From Thiothrix litoralis (GTDB lineage Bacteria > Pseudomonadota > Gammaproteobacteria > Thiotrichales > Thiotrichaceae), in assembly GCF_017901135.1 (NCBI RefSeq), contig NZ_CP072801.1, positions 3,562,501-3,626,500 of the forward strand: 64,000 nt of DNA, read 5' to 3'. This document shows, one piece after another, positions 36,854 through 44,923 of the stretch. The position numbers and the translations under genes were made by a program. The notes below the pieces were generated by a model, which was given only the letters and a program-made list of their open reading frames with translations, was not told the DNA's origin and ran no database searches. The first letter of the stretch is position 1; the number at the start of each line of letters is the position of its first letter.

Positions 36854-39190
36854 TTATTTGTATATACCTAACCAATGAGAGAGTTCGTGCCAAGCTAAAT
36901 GGCAAATATTTTTTCCTCTTTCTGTTACTACTTCAATATTCCAGTCATTTATGTCTGTAATTGAAGATATTAGTGGCATATATTTTCCATCATTGATCAC
37001 CTTTATTGCTGCCACAGAGAATGGAATTGCCTTTTCTTTCGCTTCTTCAATAATTTTAGGTATTTCTTTTTGATCTTCTTGAGCAAACGCTTTGAAAAAC
37101 ATTTTCTTTTGAGACCAGGGTTTATTTCCAATAATGGTATTTTCTAATTTTGGAAGAAGAATTAGATTCCCAATAGTGTGTATGGTATCAATATCATTAT
37201 ATAGCTCATCTTTCCATAATCCTTTAGTGTTTTGATCTCTTGCATTCTGCGGTGCAATATGCTCAACTGTTTGATAAAGATGGTCACGCCACTTAGTCAA
37301 TTCTAGAAAATTACAGTTGTCTCGTCCTTCTTTTGATAGGATGTATTTTTTTTCCGTACCTTCTATAGAATTGTGTGAGGCAAGTAATAATAAAAATTTA
37401 CATAAAGCTTTGGATTTATCATAAAGAGGTTGCTTAATTACTTTGTTTGTCCAGCTTTCTTCATCAATAACCTTGTTTTTATTAGTGCCTAATTTAGGTG
37501 AGTCTAAATAAGATAACAGATAAATATTTAGATCTTCGGGTGAGGCTAGTTCATTATCATCTAATAAACCTAACTTTAGATATTTTGATTCTAGTTTCTT
37601 ATGTCCTTTTTTCATTAGATTTCTGAAATCAGAGTCAATTCCAGCCGTTGTTCCTGTTGCTGCCCGTCTAATGGCTAAGAATGCAGTTACCGATTTTACT
37701 ACTTGGATGAAAATATCCCATGATTTTGTTTTTTCTGCATCAAAATAGTATCTTGCGAGAATAGGTATCGCTAAGGTCGTATCCATGCTTCTAATAAAAT
37801 CTAGACATAATAATATTTTTTGTCTTTCTTGGTGATTTTTTATTTCCATCAATGAATTTGTAAGAAATGATTCCTCCCAGAATTTTTCTCGATAAATGGC
37901 TATATCTCTTAAGGCTTTTACGAAGCGCTCTTTCTTTTCATATGATTTATGATTCAAGGGAATTAAAGCATACTTATTTCTAAGATATAATCGCTGACCA
38001 CTTAAATCGTAGTTTTGGGTGTCTCCATTTATATATAAGGCAAAGGATGTTATTATTTCCTTAGTCTCTTTTTGCCTTTTTGAGTTATCGGTTTTCATAG
38101 ATAAATATTTATCTATTTCATCAAAAAAAAATCTACTGTTTGAGCTTGAAAAATCTCCCGTTACATCTTTTCTGTCTTCTATAAACTTTATTACCTCAGG
38201 CTTAAATGTTTCTATTGCTGTTAATGGTTCACCTGTAGTGTTAAGTGCATCAAATATGTCAAAAACATACTTGTCATCTTCTACTTGAACACAGGTAAGT
38301 GATACATTATTTAATAGGTAGCCCGAGAAAAAAATTATTCTTAATAATGGGTCACTCACGCTATCTAAGTTATGAGTATCGATGCTAAAACCACAACTTT
38401 CAAGTACTTTAGTATAATTATCGTCATTGAGAAGTTTACTTGTTGAAGGAAATACTTCGTTATCGAAGTCATCAGTTAAACTTTTTCCACTTGCAATGCG
38501 AGCTATGTAAATATCAATATGGCTGATTGCTTTTTTAAAAAACTCCTGATCTTCGATGCCATTTATTGAGTTGGATATAATAAAGTCAAAGTCATTATAA
38601 TCTAAATCACCAGAAATAAAATCATAATAATGGCTACCAAAACTGAATAAATACTCTGCTATGAATGAGTCATACTTCTTCAATAAAGGAGTGTGTCCTC
38701 TTGCATCAATGGATTCTCGAACTAATCTCGGATAAAACTCTGATAAATAGTTTCTGATTATAGTACTGTTTTTTCTTCCAACTATGCAACTACGTAAAGA
38801 GTTTAAGAGTACAGATAACTCATCGCTCAAGTTATCAACTTTTTTCAAATTAAGCATTATTTGATTCATTAATCGGCAGATAATTAATGAGATTGTGCTT
38901 AATCTTTGTTGTCCATCTACTATTGATAAAGAAATTCCACCAAATTCTTTTTCTTTCTTTTCCTTATCGCTAGATAATATTATCGTTCCTATGAATCTTA
39001 TTGAGCTATCTTCTTCAAGCAGAACAATGCCATGAAGAATTGACTCAAAGAGCCTGAAAATATTTTCTTCATTCCAGCGATAACCACGTTGATAAATTGG
39101 AACTCTATAGCCAACATTGCTATTGTGAAGCAAAAAAGTATCTTGAATAGATAATGCTTGAGAAGTAAAAGTATCAGATACTTTTGACAT
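36854..39190 (-). CDS. sspE: SspE: phosphorothioate-sensing DUF262/DUF1524 restriction protein
   Basis: This 778-residue protein has an N-terminal DUF262 (ParB/Srx-like NTPase) domain with VPIYQRGYRWNEEN (QRGYRW at 34-39) and VDGQQRLSTI (residues 91-100). The C-terminal DUF1524 (HNH-like nuclease) has VEHIAPQNARDQ (His at 644) and TIGNLILLPKLENT. This is the SspE layout: phosphorothioate-stimulated NTP hydrolysis by DUF262 and DNA nicking by DUF1524 against phage. It lies 23 bases after the DndC-like gene. It is very AT-rich. GmrSD-type type IV restriction enzymes share the domains, but the context favours SspE. Confidence 0.82.
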   Translation of the reverse strand: MSKVSDTFTSQALSIQDTFLLHNSNVGYRVPIYQRGYRWNEENIFRLFESILHGIVLLEEDSSIRFIGTIILSSDKEKKEKEFGGISLSIVDGQQRLSTISLIICRLMNQIMLNLKKVDNLSDELSVLLNSLRSCIVGRKNSTIIRNYLSEFYPRLVRESIDARGHTPLLKKYDSFIAEYLFSFGSHYYDFISGDLDYNDFDFIISNSINGIEDQEFFKKAISHIDIYIARIASGKSLTDDFDNEVFPSTSKLLNDDNYTKVLESCGFSIDTHNLDSVSDPLLRIIFFSGYLLNNVSLTCVQVEDDKYVFDIFDALNTTGEPLTAIETFKPEVIKFIEDRKDVTGDFSSSNSRFFFDEIDKYLSMKTDNSKRQKETKEIITSFALYINGDTQNYDLSGQRLYLRNKYALIPLNHKSYEKKERFVKALRDIAIYREKFWEESFLTNSLMEIKNHQERQKILLCLDFIRSMDTTLAIPILARYYFDAEKTKSWDIFIQVVKSVTAFLAIRRAATGTTAGIDSDFRNLMKKGHKKLESKYLKLGLLDDNELASPEDLNIYLLSYLDSPKLGTNKNKVIDEESWTNKVIKQPLYDKSKALCKFLLLLASHNSIEGTEKKYILSKEGRDNCNFLELTKWRDHLYQTVEHIAPQNARDQNTKGLWKDELYNDIDTIHTIGNLILLPKLENTIIGNKPWSQKKMFFKAFAQEDQKEIPKIIEEAKEKAIPFSVAAIKVINDGKYMPLISSITDINDWNIEVVTERGKNICHLAWHELSHWLGIYK

Positions 39191-39213
39191 AATATATATC
39201 TCTTAAAATGTGC

Positions 39214-40041
39214 TCAAAGAGAGCAAATCATACAAGCCTGATCTTCAGGATCATCATCTTCTTGATCTCTCAAAGCATCTTGCCATTTTATTGTGTGAAC
39301 ACTCTTTGCATTACGATTGGCGTTGCGTGTTCCTTCTGTTTTTTCAGCATGGGCAACCACTTCTTCAAGCGTCTTGCCTTGCACCCAAGTATAACCTTGC
39401 CCTGATTCCTTTTCGATACGAACAGCCTCAGCAAACAAATCAGGATGTTCGCGTTTTAATCCTAACCATTCATCTTGTCGTTGGAAGAAGCAGAAGTAGC
39501 AACCTGAACGGCTACGCCACCGATAATATTCTGGAATACCAACGGTGTTTTCTAAAATACGGAAAATATCTGCTCGAATTAATCCATCTTCCATAAAAGG
39601 AAAAACTGCTTGAATATTCTCTTTCTGACTAACATAGCCTTCTCTATTTTCATCCGCTCTAATGCCGATATAGGTAACAACCGGATCATTGCCAACGAAC
39701 TTCTCAAAGGGCTTGATCTTCATCATTGATGTACACCAACGCTGCCGTGGTGATGGTAGATAGTTGTTATGTATTTTCAACCAATGCTCAAAGTCTCGCT
39801 CAGGACTCAGCTTTTTAATTTCCTTGCCTAAGTAAGCTTCAAGCTTATCAAGAAAATCATAAACTTCTTGAAGTTCAGCACCTGTATCAGTAAAGAAATA
39901 TTCCACCCGATTGTGAATTTCGGGGTAGTTATCTCGAAGATAAATAGCGAGGGCAGCACTGTCCTTACCGCCAGACAATCCAAGAACGTGTCGTGATCCG
40001 TCAAGTTCTGAAGCGTCTTGTAACGTCAAATGCTTAGTCAT
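39214..40041 (-). CDS. sspD: SspD: PAPS-reductase-like (DndC-like) ATP pyrophosphatase
   Basis: This 275-residue protein has the PP-loop LSGGKDSAALAIYL (SGGKDS at 23-28), TDTGAELQEVYDFL, a conserved QRWCTSMMKIKP, SGCYFCFFQRQDEW (CxxC), and a C-terminal end ACMICSL (second CxxC). DndC/SspD-type enzymes activate the DNA backbone phosphate with ATP before sulfur insertion. The cysteines may hold an iron-sulfur cluster or carry sulfur. It overlaps the end of sspC by eight bases. Similar BREX type 4 proteins (BrxP) exist, but no pglZ or brxL is present here. Confidence 0.85.
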   Translation of the reverse strand: MTKHLTLQDASELDGSRHVLGLSGGKDSAALAIYLRDNYPEIHNRVEYFFTDTGAELQEVYDFLDKLEAYLGKEIKKLSPERDFEHWLKIHNNYLPSPRQRWCTSMMKIKPFEKFVGNDPVVTYIGIRADENREGYVSQKENIQAVFPFMEDGLIRADIFRILENTVGIPEYYRWRSRSGCYFCFFQRQDEWLGLKREHPDLFAEAVRIEKESGQGYTWVQGKTLEEVVAHAEKTEGTRNANRNAKSVHTIKWQDALRDQEDDDPEDQACMICSL

Positions 40042-43000
40042 GTTTAACCTTTCTTAGTGGCTTGGGGTGGGCTACTTTAGGGTGTTCTGTTGTCTGATAA
40101 TCACGCAAGAAATCATCCACTAATTCAGCTAATACTGCAAGTTGTAATTCTTTATCAGCACCAGATAATTGACGATTTAATCTGCCTTTTAGCTCGTCTG
40201 TGGCTTCGCGCTGCATTTTACTGATCGCAACAGGCTGTTGACGTTCTTTTTTGCCTTTTTTTATTGATTTCAATAAGATAACATCAAATTCGTCTTGGGT
40301 GTTTTGCCTTGTTTGGTCATGAATACGTAAAGCCTCAAGATCAAGCATACGACGAGAGTATTCACTCAAGCGCATGTCTGCTTGCGCCTTATCACCATCC
40401 AGCCACTTTTCCGGTGATTTTTTGCCAATGAACATCAAGATACTGATAAACCAATCATTATCATCTTTTTCTGTATTCGTCAGGCGGTTGATGAATGCTT
40501 TCAATCCATCCGTATCAACTGTGTACGCATCGAGTCCTAAGTAACGCCCCGTGACACGCCGCATCTCTGTGATCGTTGCATCAGGTTTAAGTCGTAGGGC
40601 TTGTGCCAAGAAACCTTGTTGCTGCTCCAACATTTTGGAGTAGGCATGTTTCAAAGCACTCAGCGTATCTTTTAGCGTATCAACGTAACCATCAAATTTG
40701 TTCTGTTGATCAGGGCGAGTATCGAACCCTAAGGCTTGTGGGATTCCCTCAAACAAAAGTTGTTCGGGCGATTTTGCAAGGTGGAATGCATTGCGGAATG
40801 CTCGTGCCTGCTCAGGTAGGTCGCTGGTTTTTTGTGTGTACTCATTGAGTCCACCTACAAAAGTAGCAAGTGGCTTGATTGCCTGTACGACTGTTCGCTC
40901 TTTGCCATCACTGAACAATGCGGTGACATATTGTTTAAAGATCGAAGCACGAATACCTTCAACCCTGAATAACTGCACTTTGAATAATTCAGGCGTTTTA
41001 ACGAAGCGCTCCAGCACTTCTTTTGAAAGTGTTGGCACATATCTCCCTTCTTCATACAGGGCTAGCTCATCCTGATGGACAAGATATGCCGCTAAGTACA
41101 ATACGGGTAAAACCCCTTGTTTCAAGCCGTAAGGTGTTCTGGTCAGCTCGTTGTTGAGATCACTAAAAGCTCTGGCTTGCTGATCCGTAGACTCTAAGAA
41201 CTCCTCAATTGCAAGCCATGTTCTATGCAAGCTACTGCTGCTAGGTGGTGCGCGAAAAGCCCATTTTCCTTGCTGATCTTGTCGATGAAGACCTGTTGCA
41301 TGAAGTAAGGCGAGGTAGATGGCTTTTTCAGGTGGGAATTTCTCAATCCCTAAATGTTCCTGATTCGAGTTAAACAACATCATTTCAAGCAGGCGGTTAC
41401 GCCCTGCGGCGGCTTGGCTAGATGGTTTATCACGGTTGATCAGCTCATTCTTGATTTCAGGCATGTAGCAATAGAGTTTGCCTAAAACATTCGACAGAGT
41501 ACTTTGAAAAGCTTGTTTGCTGGCAATGGGCAACGGTTTTTGCTGCCAAAACCAATGACTACGTTGTGGCTGTTCCAGCAACAAATAGACCTGAGCTTCT
41601 TCTGCCTTCAATGCTAGTTGGTAATAGTCACGGAATTCTCGTTGTGCCACCGGATCAGAATGTAACTCTTGGGATTTGTTCTGAACGGCTTCCAATGCCA
41701 ACACATCAGCAACTGCATCGCGTAAAGTTGCAGCATGAGGATAGTTAACCAATACATCCAACGGTGAGGCGTTAGCGACTACTTGTTTAGTAAAGACATC
41801 CTCATCTTGCCTATCCTCAGCAAGGTAGAACACAATTCTTGGAGTGCTGATACCTTCGTCTAATTTTCCCAATGAACTCGCATCAATAAAGGCCGTAGTG
41901 AAATATTGCATTGAGCCTTTTTGAATGGAGAACTTACGTGCCACAATCGGCACATCGCCATGTTGCTTACTTAGGCGTTCCGCCAAACTGAAAATGCCGA
42001 GTTTGCTACGTTCTTCTTGTAGCCTTGCTTCAAGATCAAAGTCGCTGCCTTGCCAAACACGATATTCATTATTGTATTTGCGAAGCTGCAACACGGCACG
42101 TTTTTGCAAAACCTCCAGTGCATCCGCAACCACGTTAGGATCAGGTAAGCAAAAAGCTAAAATATCCTTAGATGCTTTCAAGCCTGCTTGTGCGCCGATG
42201 AGATTAAGCAAACCTACCGTTTTCAGCACCCGTACCGCATCCGTGTGATCATCACCCAAACGTTCTAAGGCCGTTACGACCTCTGCCCAACGTCGATGGG
42301 TCAAGTGATCAACAACTGCCGCAGGTTGGTTACTAATGAAGTAATCGTAAATTTCCCACGGGTAAATCCAGTCACCTAACTTTTCCAAACGTTTTAGACT
42401 GTCTTGGAAACCAAATGCTTCTTGGCTACCTAAATAGTTAAACAGTGTGCGCTCATTCTGGGCTATTTTTTGGCAAAGCAAGGGTAACAGTAAGGAGCTA
42501 ATAGGATGTAACGGGTAGCATTGCTGGAATAATTGGCTGGCAGAACGTTGATCCAACACACTTGGCAAGGCGTTTATATCAGCCAGCATAGTCGCTAGTT
42601 GATCAGCTTGAACCACAGTATTTTTGGGCAGTTTCTTGGGGTGCTCAATAGCTTTACCAACGATCCGTAAGGTTTGTTCTGCCGATTCCAAAAAAGGAAC
42701 GACTTCAAAGCGTCCTTGTACCTTTGCCCACTCGTTTTGCTGCGCCCGGCCTAGCCCCCGTGCGTATTGCTCAAATGATTGATGCAATAGTACGAAGACT
42801 GACAAGATTGCGCCATCTTCCCGTTCACAACCCTTGTATGCATGTTCAGCTAACGCTTGTAACAAGTAGATGTCATTTGCTTCAGGGTGACGGGCTTCGT
42901 ATTCGAGAAATTTTCCCAGCTCATCAATGACGATCAGTAAACCGTAGCCTTGCTCGGTAGTAATGGCTTCTTGTAACTGACTAACAACATCAATGATCTG

Positions 43001-43510
43001 TGTAGTGGTAACAATGTCCTGTGGCGCTAGTTGCCTGAGTTGCTCAAGCATTAAGGGAAGCTGACGTTGCCCACGAGAAAAAAATGCAGTAGCGCCATCA
43101 AGCAATGCTGCCGCTAATCGTTTACTCAAAGGTTCTGGGCTACCTGTCAAAAAGACTCGGCAATGTTCTAATGGTTGTCCATCCCCATCCCAAAACTGAT
43201 CAATGACTTGCTCATCACACTTTGCTAACACATCTTGTGCTGTATCCGTTGCGACATCACCAGCCGCACCTAATAAATGGGAAAGAAAGACAGCAAAGGA
43301 GGATTTTCCAGAGCCATACGGCCCCATTAGCGTCCAAGCACGCGGCATACTTTGTACTGTCGTGATTGTTTCGCCTATACGAGCCAATGTATCCAATGCA
43401 CGAGTGGTCGGGATATAAGCCTTTACGACAGCAACAGAATCGGCATCACGTTCAAGGTTGATTGAGCGTGTATAGTTGGTATTTACTTGTATTTGTCCTA
43501 GCAAACTCAT
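40034..43510 (-). CDS. sspC: SspC: large P-loop ATPase of the phosphorothioation system
   Basis: This 1158-residue protein has an N-terminal AAA-like ATPase: Walker A MGPYGSGKSS (GPYGSGKS at 63-70) and a Walker B-like LLIVIDELGKFLEYEARHPE (Asp-Glu) near residue 200. Long helical regions with no other recognisable enzyme domain follow, then a basic C terminus. It overlaps sspB by four bases and sspD by eight, so SspB, SspC and SspD are made together. SspC is an essential ATPase for single-strand phosphorothioation; its mechanical role is unresolved. BrxC/PglY is a similar large ATPase class and the main alternative. Composition is closer to the host than the AT-rich block downstream. Confidence 0.82.
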   Translation of the reverse strand: MSLLGQIQVNTNYTRSINLERDADSVAVVKAYIPTTRALDTLARIGETITTVQSMPRAWTLMGPYGSGKSSFAVFLSHLLGAAGDVATDTAQDVLAKCDEQVIDQFWDGDGQPLEHCRVFLTGSPEPLSKRLAAALLDGATAFFSRGQRQLPLMLEQLRQLAPQDIVTTTQIIDVVSQLQEAITTEQGYGLLIVIDELGKFLEYEARHPEANDIYLLQALAEHAYKGCEREDGAILSVFVLLHQSFEQYARGLGRAQQNEWAKVQGRFEVVPFLESAEQTLRIVGKAIEHPKKLPKNTVVQADQLATMLADINALPSVLDQRSASQLFQQCYPLHPISSLLLPLLCQKIAQNERTLFNYLGSQEAFGFQDSLKRLEKLGDWIYPWEIYDYFISNQPAAVVDHLTHRRWAEVVTALERLGDDHTDAVRVLKTVGLLNLIGAQAGLKASKDILAFCLPDPNVVADALEVLQKRAVLQLRKYNNEYRVWQGSDFDLEARLQEERSKLGIFSLAERLSKQHGDVPIVARKFSIQKGSMQYFTTAFIDASSLGKLDEGISTPRIVFYLAEDRQDEDVFTKQVVANASPLDVLVNYPHAATLRDAVADVLALEAVQNKSQELHSDPVAQREFRDYYQLALKAEEAQVYLLLEQPQRSHWFWQQKPLPIASKQAFQSTLSNVLGKLYCYMPEIKNELINRDKPSSQAAAGRNRLLEMMLFNSNQEHLGIEKFPPEKAIYLALLHATGLHRQDQQGKWAFRAPPSSSSLHRTWLAIEEFLESTDQQARAFSDLNNELTRTPYGLKQGVLPVLYLAAYLVHQDELALYEEGRYVPTLSKEVLERFVKTPELFKVQLFRVEGIRASIFKQYVTALFSDGKERTVVQAIKPLATFVGGLNEYTQKTSDLPEQARAFRNAFHLAKSPEQLLFEGIPQALGFDTRPDQQNKFDGYVDTLKDTLSALKHAYSKMLEQQQGFLAQALRLKPDATITEMRRVTGRYLGLDAYTVDTDGLKAFINRLTNTEKDDNDWFISILMFIGKKSPEKWLDGDKAQADMRLSEYSRRMLDLEALRIHDQTRQNTQDEFDVILLKSIKKGKKERQQPVAISKMQREATDELKGRLNRQLSGADKELQLAVLAELVDDFLRDYQTTEHPKVAHPKPLRKVKHD

Positions 43511-44439
43511 GCTGCTACCCCATAAAAATTGCGCTGTGCGTAGTAATCTTGCAAATAGATCATCGGATCAAGAGTGGTGTCTTGTACTTTGTAGAGCTGA
43601 TTCACCCCGGCGGTTTCCCTGAAGTCAAATGCATTGTTTTTGCGTTGCTTCAACTGCTCTAGCTTGTATAGAAAAGCACTCTCTGTCAGGCAAAACACTG
43701 CACCCGGAGCAGGGTAGTCACTCTTGCCATACATAAGGTCTTCAATTGCCAAAGATTTTTGTTGCGTTGCATTGAACAGGGAGGCAACGGCATAAGCCAC
43801 GATCTCAACGGGAAGATGCTCTTGTTCGCCAATCTGTACTTTGTGAGTTTTGCCATCCGGCAGCATGGAAAGCAGCTTGAGTGCAGTAAAGGGCGCATCC
43901 AAAAACTCATCAGACACTTGTTTTGCCTTGGGGCGAACATCCGAATACATGCGTAATGTAACAACCGTATCGTTCTTCAGCGTATTTTTAGAGTATTTTG
44001 CCCCTGCCTGTTGCTTCAGAAAATCTGCCAAGGCTTCTGTCGCTTCCGCCGTAGTAAATTCAGGTTTATGGTAACGGTTGAACAGCCAATAAGAACATGT
44101 CGCCACCTCAGGATTGCTTGCCATCTGCCAATGAAGTAGCCAAATCGTGGCCTCATCCTCAAGATATGGGTCATGCCCTTCTTTCTCATCAAAAATGAAG
44201 TGACCTAACGAAGTCGGCTTGTAGCCATCTTCTACTTTTTCAATAATTTGTGTTGCTTGCGCCCAATAACGAATGGCGTTAACCATGTTTTTACCAACAC
44301 CAAGCCTGACCGTTGCATCATCCGCATCAAAAACACCCGTATCTTTCACAACTTCTTGATAGGCTTTTGTCAGCCAGCTATAGCGAAGTGAAAATGTTTC
44401 ATGCCTACCGAAAGCAACTTTTTTTGGATTGAATTTCAT
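43507..44439 (-). CDS. sspB: SspB: DUF4007-family nickase of the phosphorothioation system
   Basis: This 310-residue protein starts MKFNPKKVAFGRHETFSLRY, the DUF4007 signature, followed by DDATVRLGVGKNMVNAIRYW. The central region (residues ~90-190) has PYLEDEATIWLLHWQM. SspB is the DUF4007 protein of the Ssp pathway and is reported to nick DNA so that sulfur can be placed in one strand. Its start overlaps the stop of the RHH gene and its stop overlaps sspC (four bases each). The identification rests on the DUF4007, ATPase, DndC-like gene order and recognisable motifs. Confidence 0.83.
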   Translation of the reverse strand: MKFNPKKVAFGRHETFSLRYSWLTKAYQEVVKDTGVFDADDATVRLGVGKNMVNAIRYWAQATQIIEKVEDGYKPTSLGHFIFDEKEGHDPYLEDEATIWLLHWQMASNPEVATCSYWLFNRYHKPEFTTAEATEALADFLKQQAGAKYSKNTLKNDTVVTLRMYSDVRPKAKQVSDEFLDAPFTALKLLSMLPDGKTHKVQIGEQEHLPVEIVAYAVASLFNATQQKSLAIEDLMYGKSDYPAPGAVFCLTESAFLYKLEQLKQRKNNAFDFRETAGVNQLYKVQDTTLDPMIYLQDYYAQRNFYGVAA

Positions 44440-44651
44440 GCTATCGCTCGTTTTTCATCAGCTTTTTTTTCAGGATGAGGTTGTGTGGAAAGTGATAATG
44501 AAAGCTGTTGCTTGCCTTTAAGAAAAAACTCAACATGCTCTAAAAACCAACTTTTCAAGCTGATATTTTCACTATTAAGTTGTTCATATAATTCTTGTTT
44601 TATGTCTGGACTTATTTCAATGACAATCCTGCCACTTACACCTCTTGCCAT
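44436..44651 (-). CDS. Ribbon-helix-helix regulator heading the ssp operon
   Basis: This 71-residue protein has SGRIVIEISPDIKQELYEQL followed by an amphipathic helical stretch, the beta-alpha-alpha pattern of MetJ/Arc (CopG-like) repressors, and a Lys/Glu-rich tail. The ATG follows ggag at good spacing. It is the first gene of the run and overlaps sspB by four bases. Just upstream is an imperfect inverted repeat (44672-44708), so it is probably an autorepressor controlling the system. No toxin partner is adjacent, which argues against a simple antitoxin. Confidence 0.72.
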   Translation of the reverse strand: MARGVSGRIVIEISPDIKQELYEQLNSENISLKSWFLEHVEFFLKGKQQLSLSLSTQPHPEKKADEKRAIA

Positions 44652-44671
44652 ATCACTTTACTCCGATAGTA

Positions 44672-44708
44672 CTATGTCACATAACATACTAAGTGTAACA
44701 TTACATAG
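44672..44708. promoter_or_regulatory. Candidate operator of the ssp operon
   Basis: The imperfect inverted repeat ctatgtcacataaca (44672-44686) and tgtaacattacatag (44694-44708) matches at 11 of 15 positions. It lies 20-57 bases upstream of the RHH start. It also contains the direct repeats aacata and aacatt, as RHH proteins prefer. It probably overlaps the operon promoter. Confidence 0.55.
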
Positions 44709-44839
44709 ATGGTAGGTCATGTGCAAATTAGCTGTTTTTTTGGCAAAAAATAAAGAGATCAAGAAGCGTCAGCCATCAGTGCAAACAGCCACGCGATATG
44801 CTGTTTAGATAGAATACTAGAGCCAAAGACCGATCATTG

Positions 44840-44912
44840 ATCTTCTCAAAAATCGCGTTTTTTGAGAAGATGCCAAACGATATACACCAAAATCGCGTGT
44901 TTTTGAGAAGAT
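44840..44912. promoter_or_regulatory. Palindrome plus repeated half-site upstream of fic
   Basis: The perfect 13-base arms atcttctcaaaaa (44840-44852) and tttttgagaagat (44859-44871) surround tcgcgt. The right half, with its tcgcg flank, recurs as tcgcgtgtttttgagaagat (44893-44912), 11 bases before the fic start. The spacing suits an autoregulatory operator for the winged-helix part of the Fic protein. The remainder of the 44652-44923 gap shows only the ssp operator and AT-rich promoter-like sequence. Confidence 0.7.
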
Positions 44913-44923
44913 GAGAAAAAATT

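Noticed and set aside
39214-44439. BREX type 4 (PAPS-reductase plus BrxC-like ATPase)
   Set aside because: No PglZ or BrxL gene is present, and the DUF4007 protein plus DUF262/DUF1524 protein fit Ssp better.
30169-44651. Classical Dnd (double-strand) phosphorothioation cluster
   Set aside because: There is a DndC-like protein, but DndB, DndD and DndE are not recognisable; the DUF4007 and large ATPase genes are the Ssp set.
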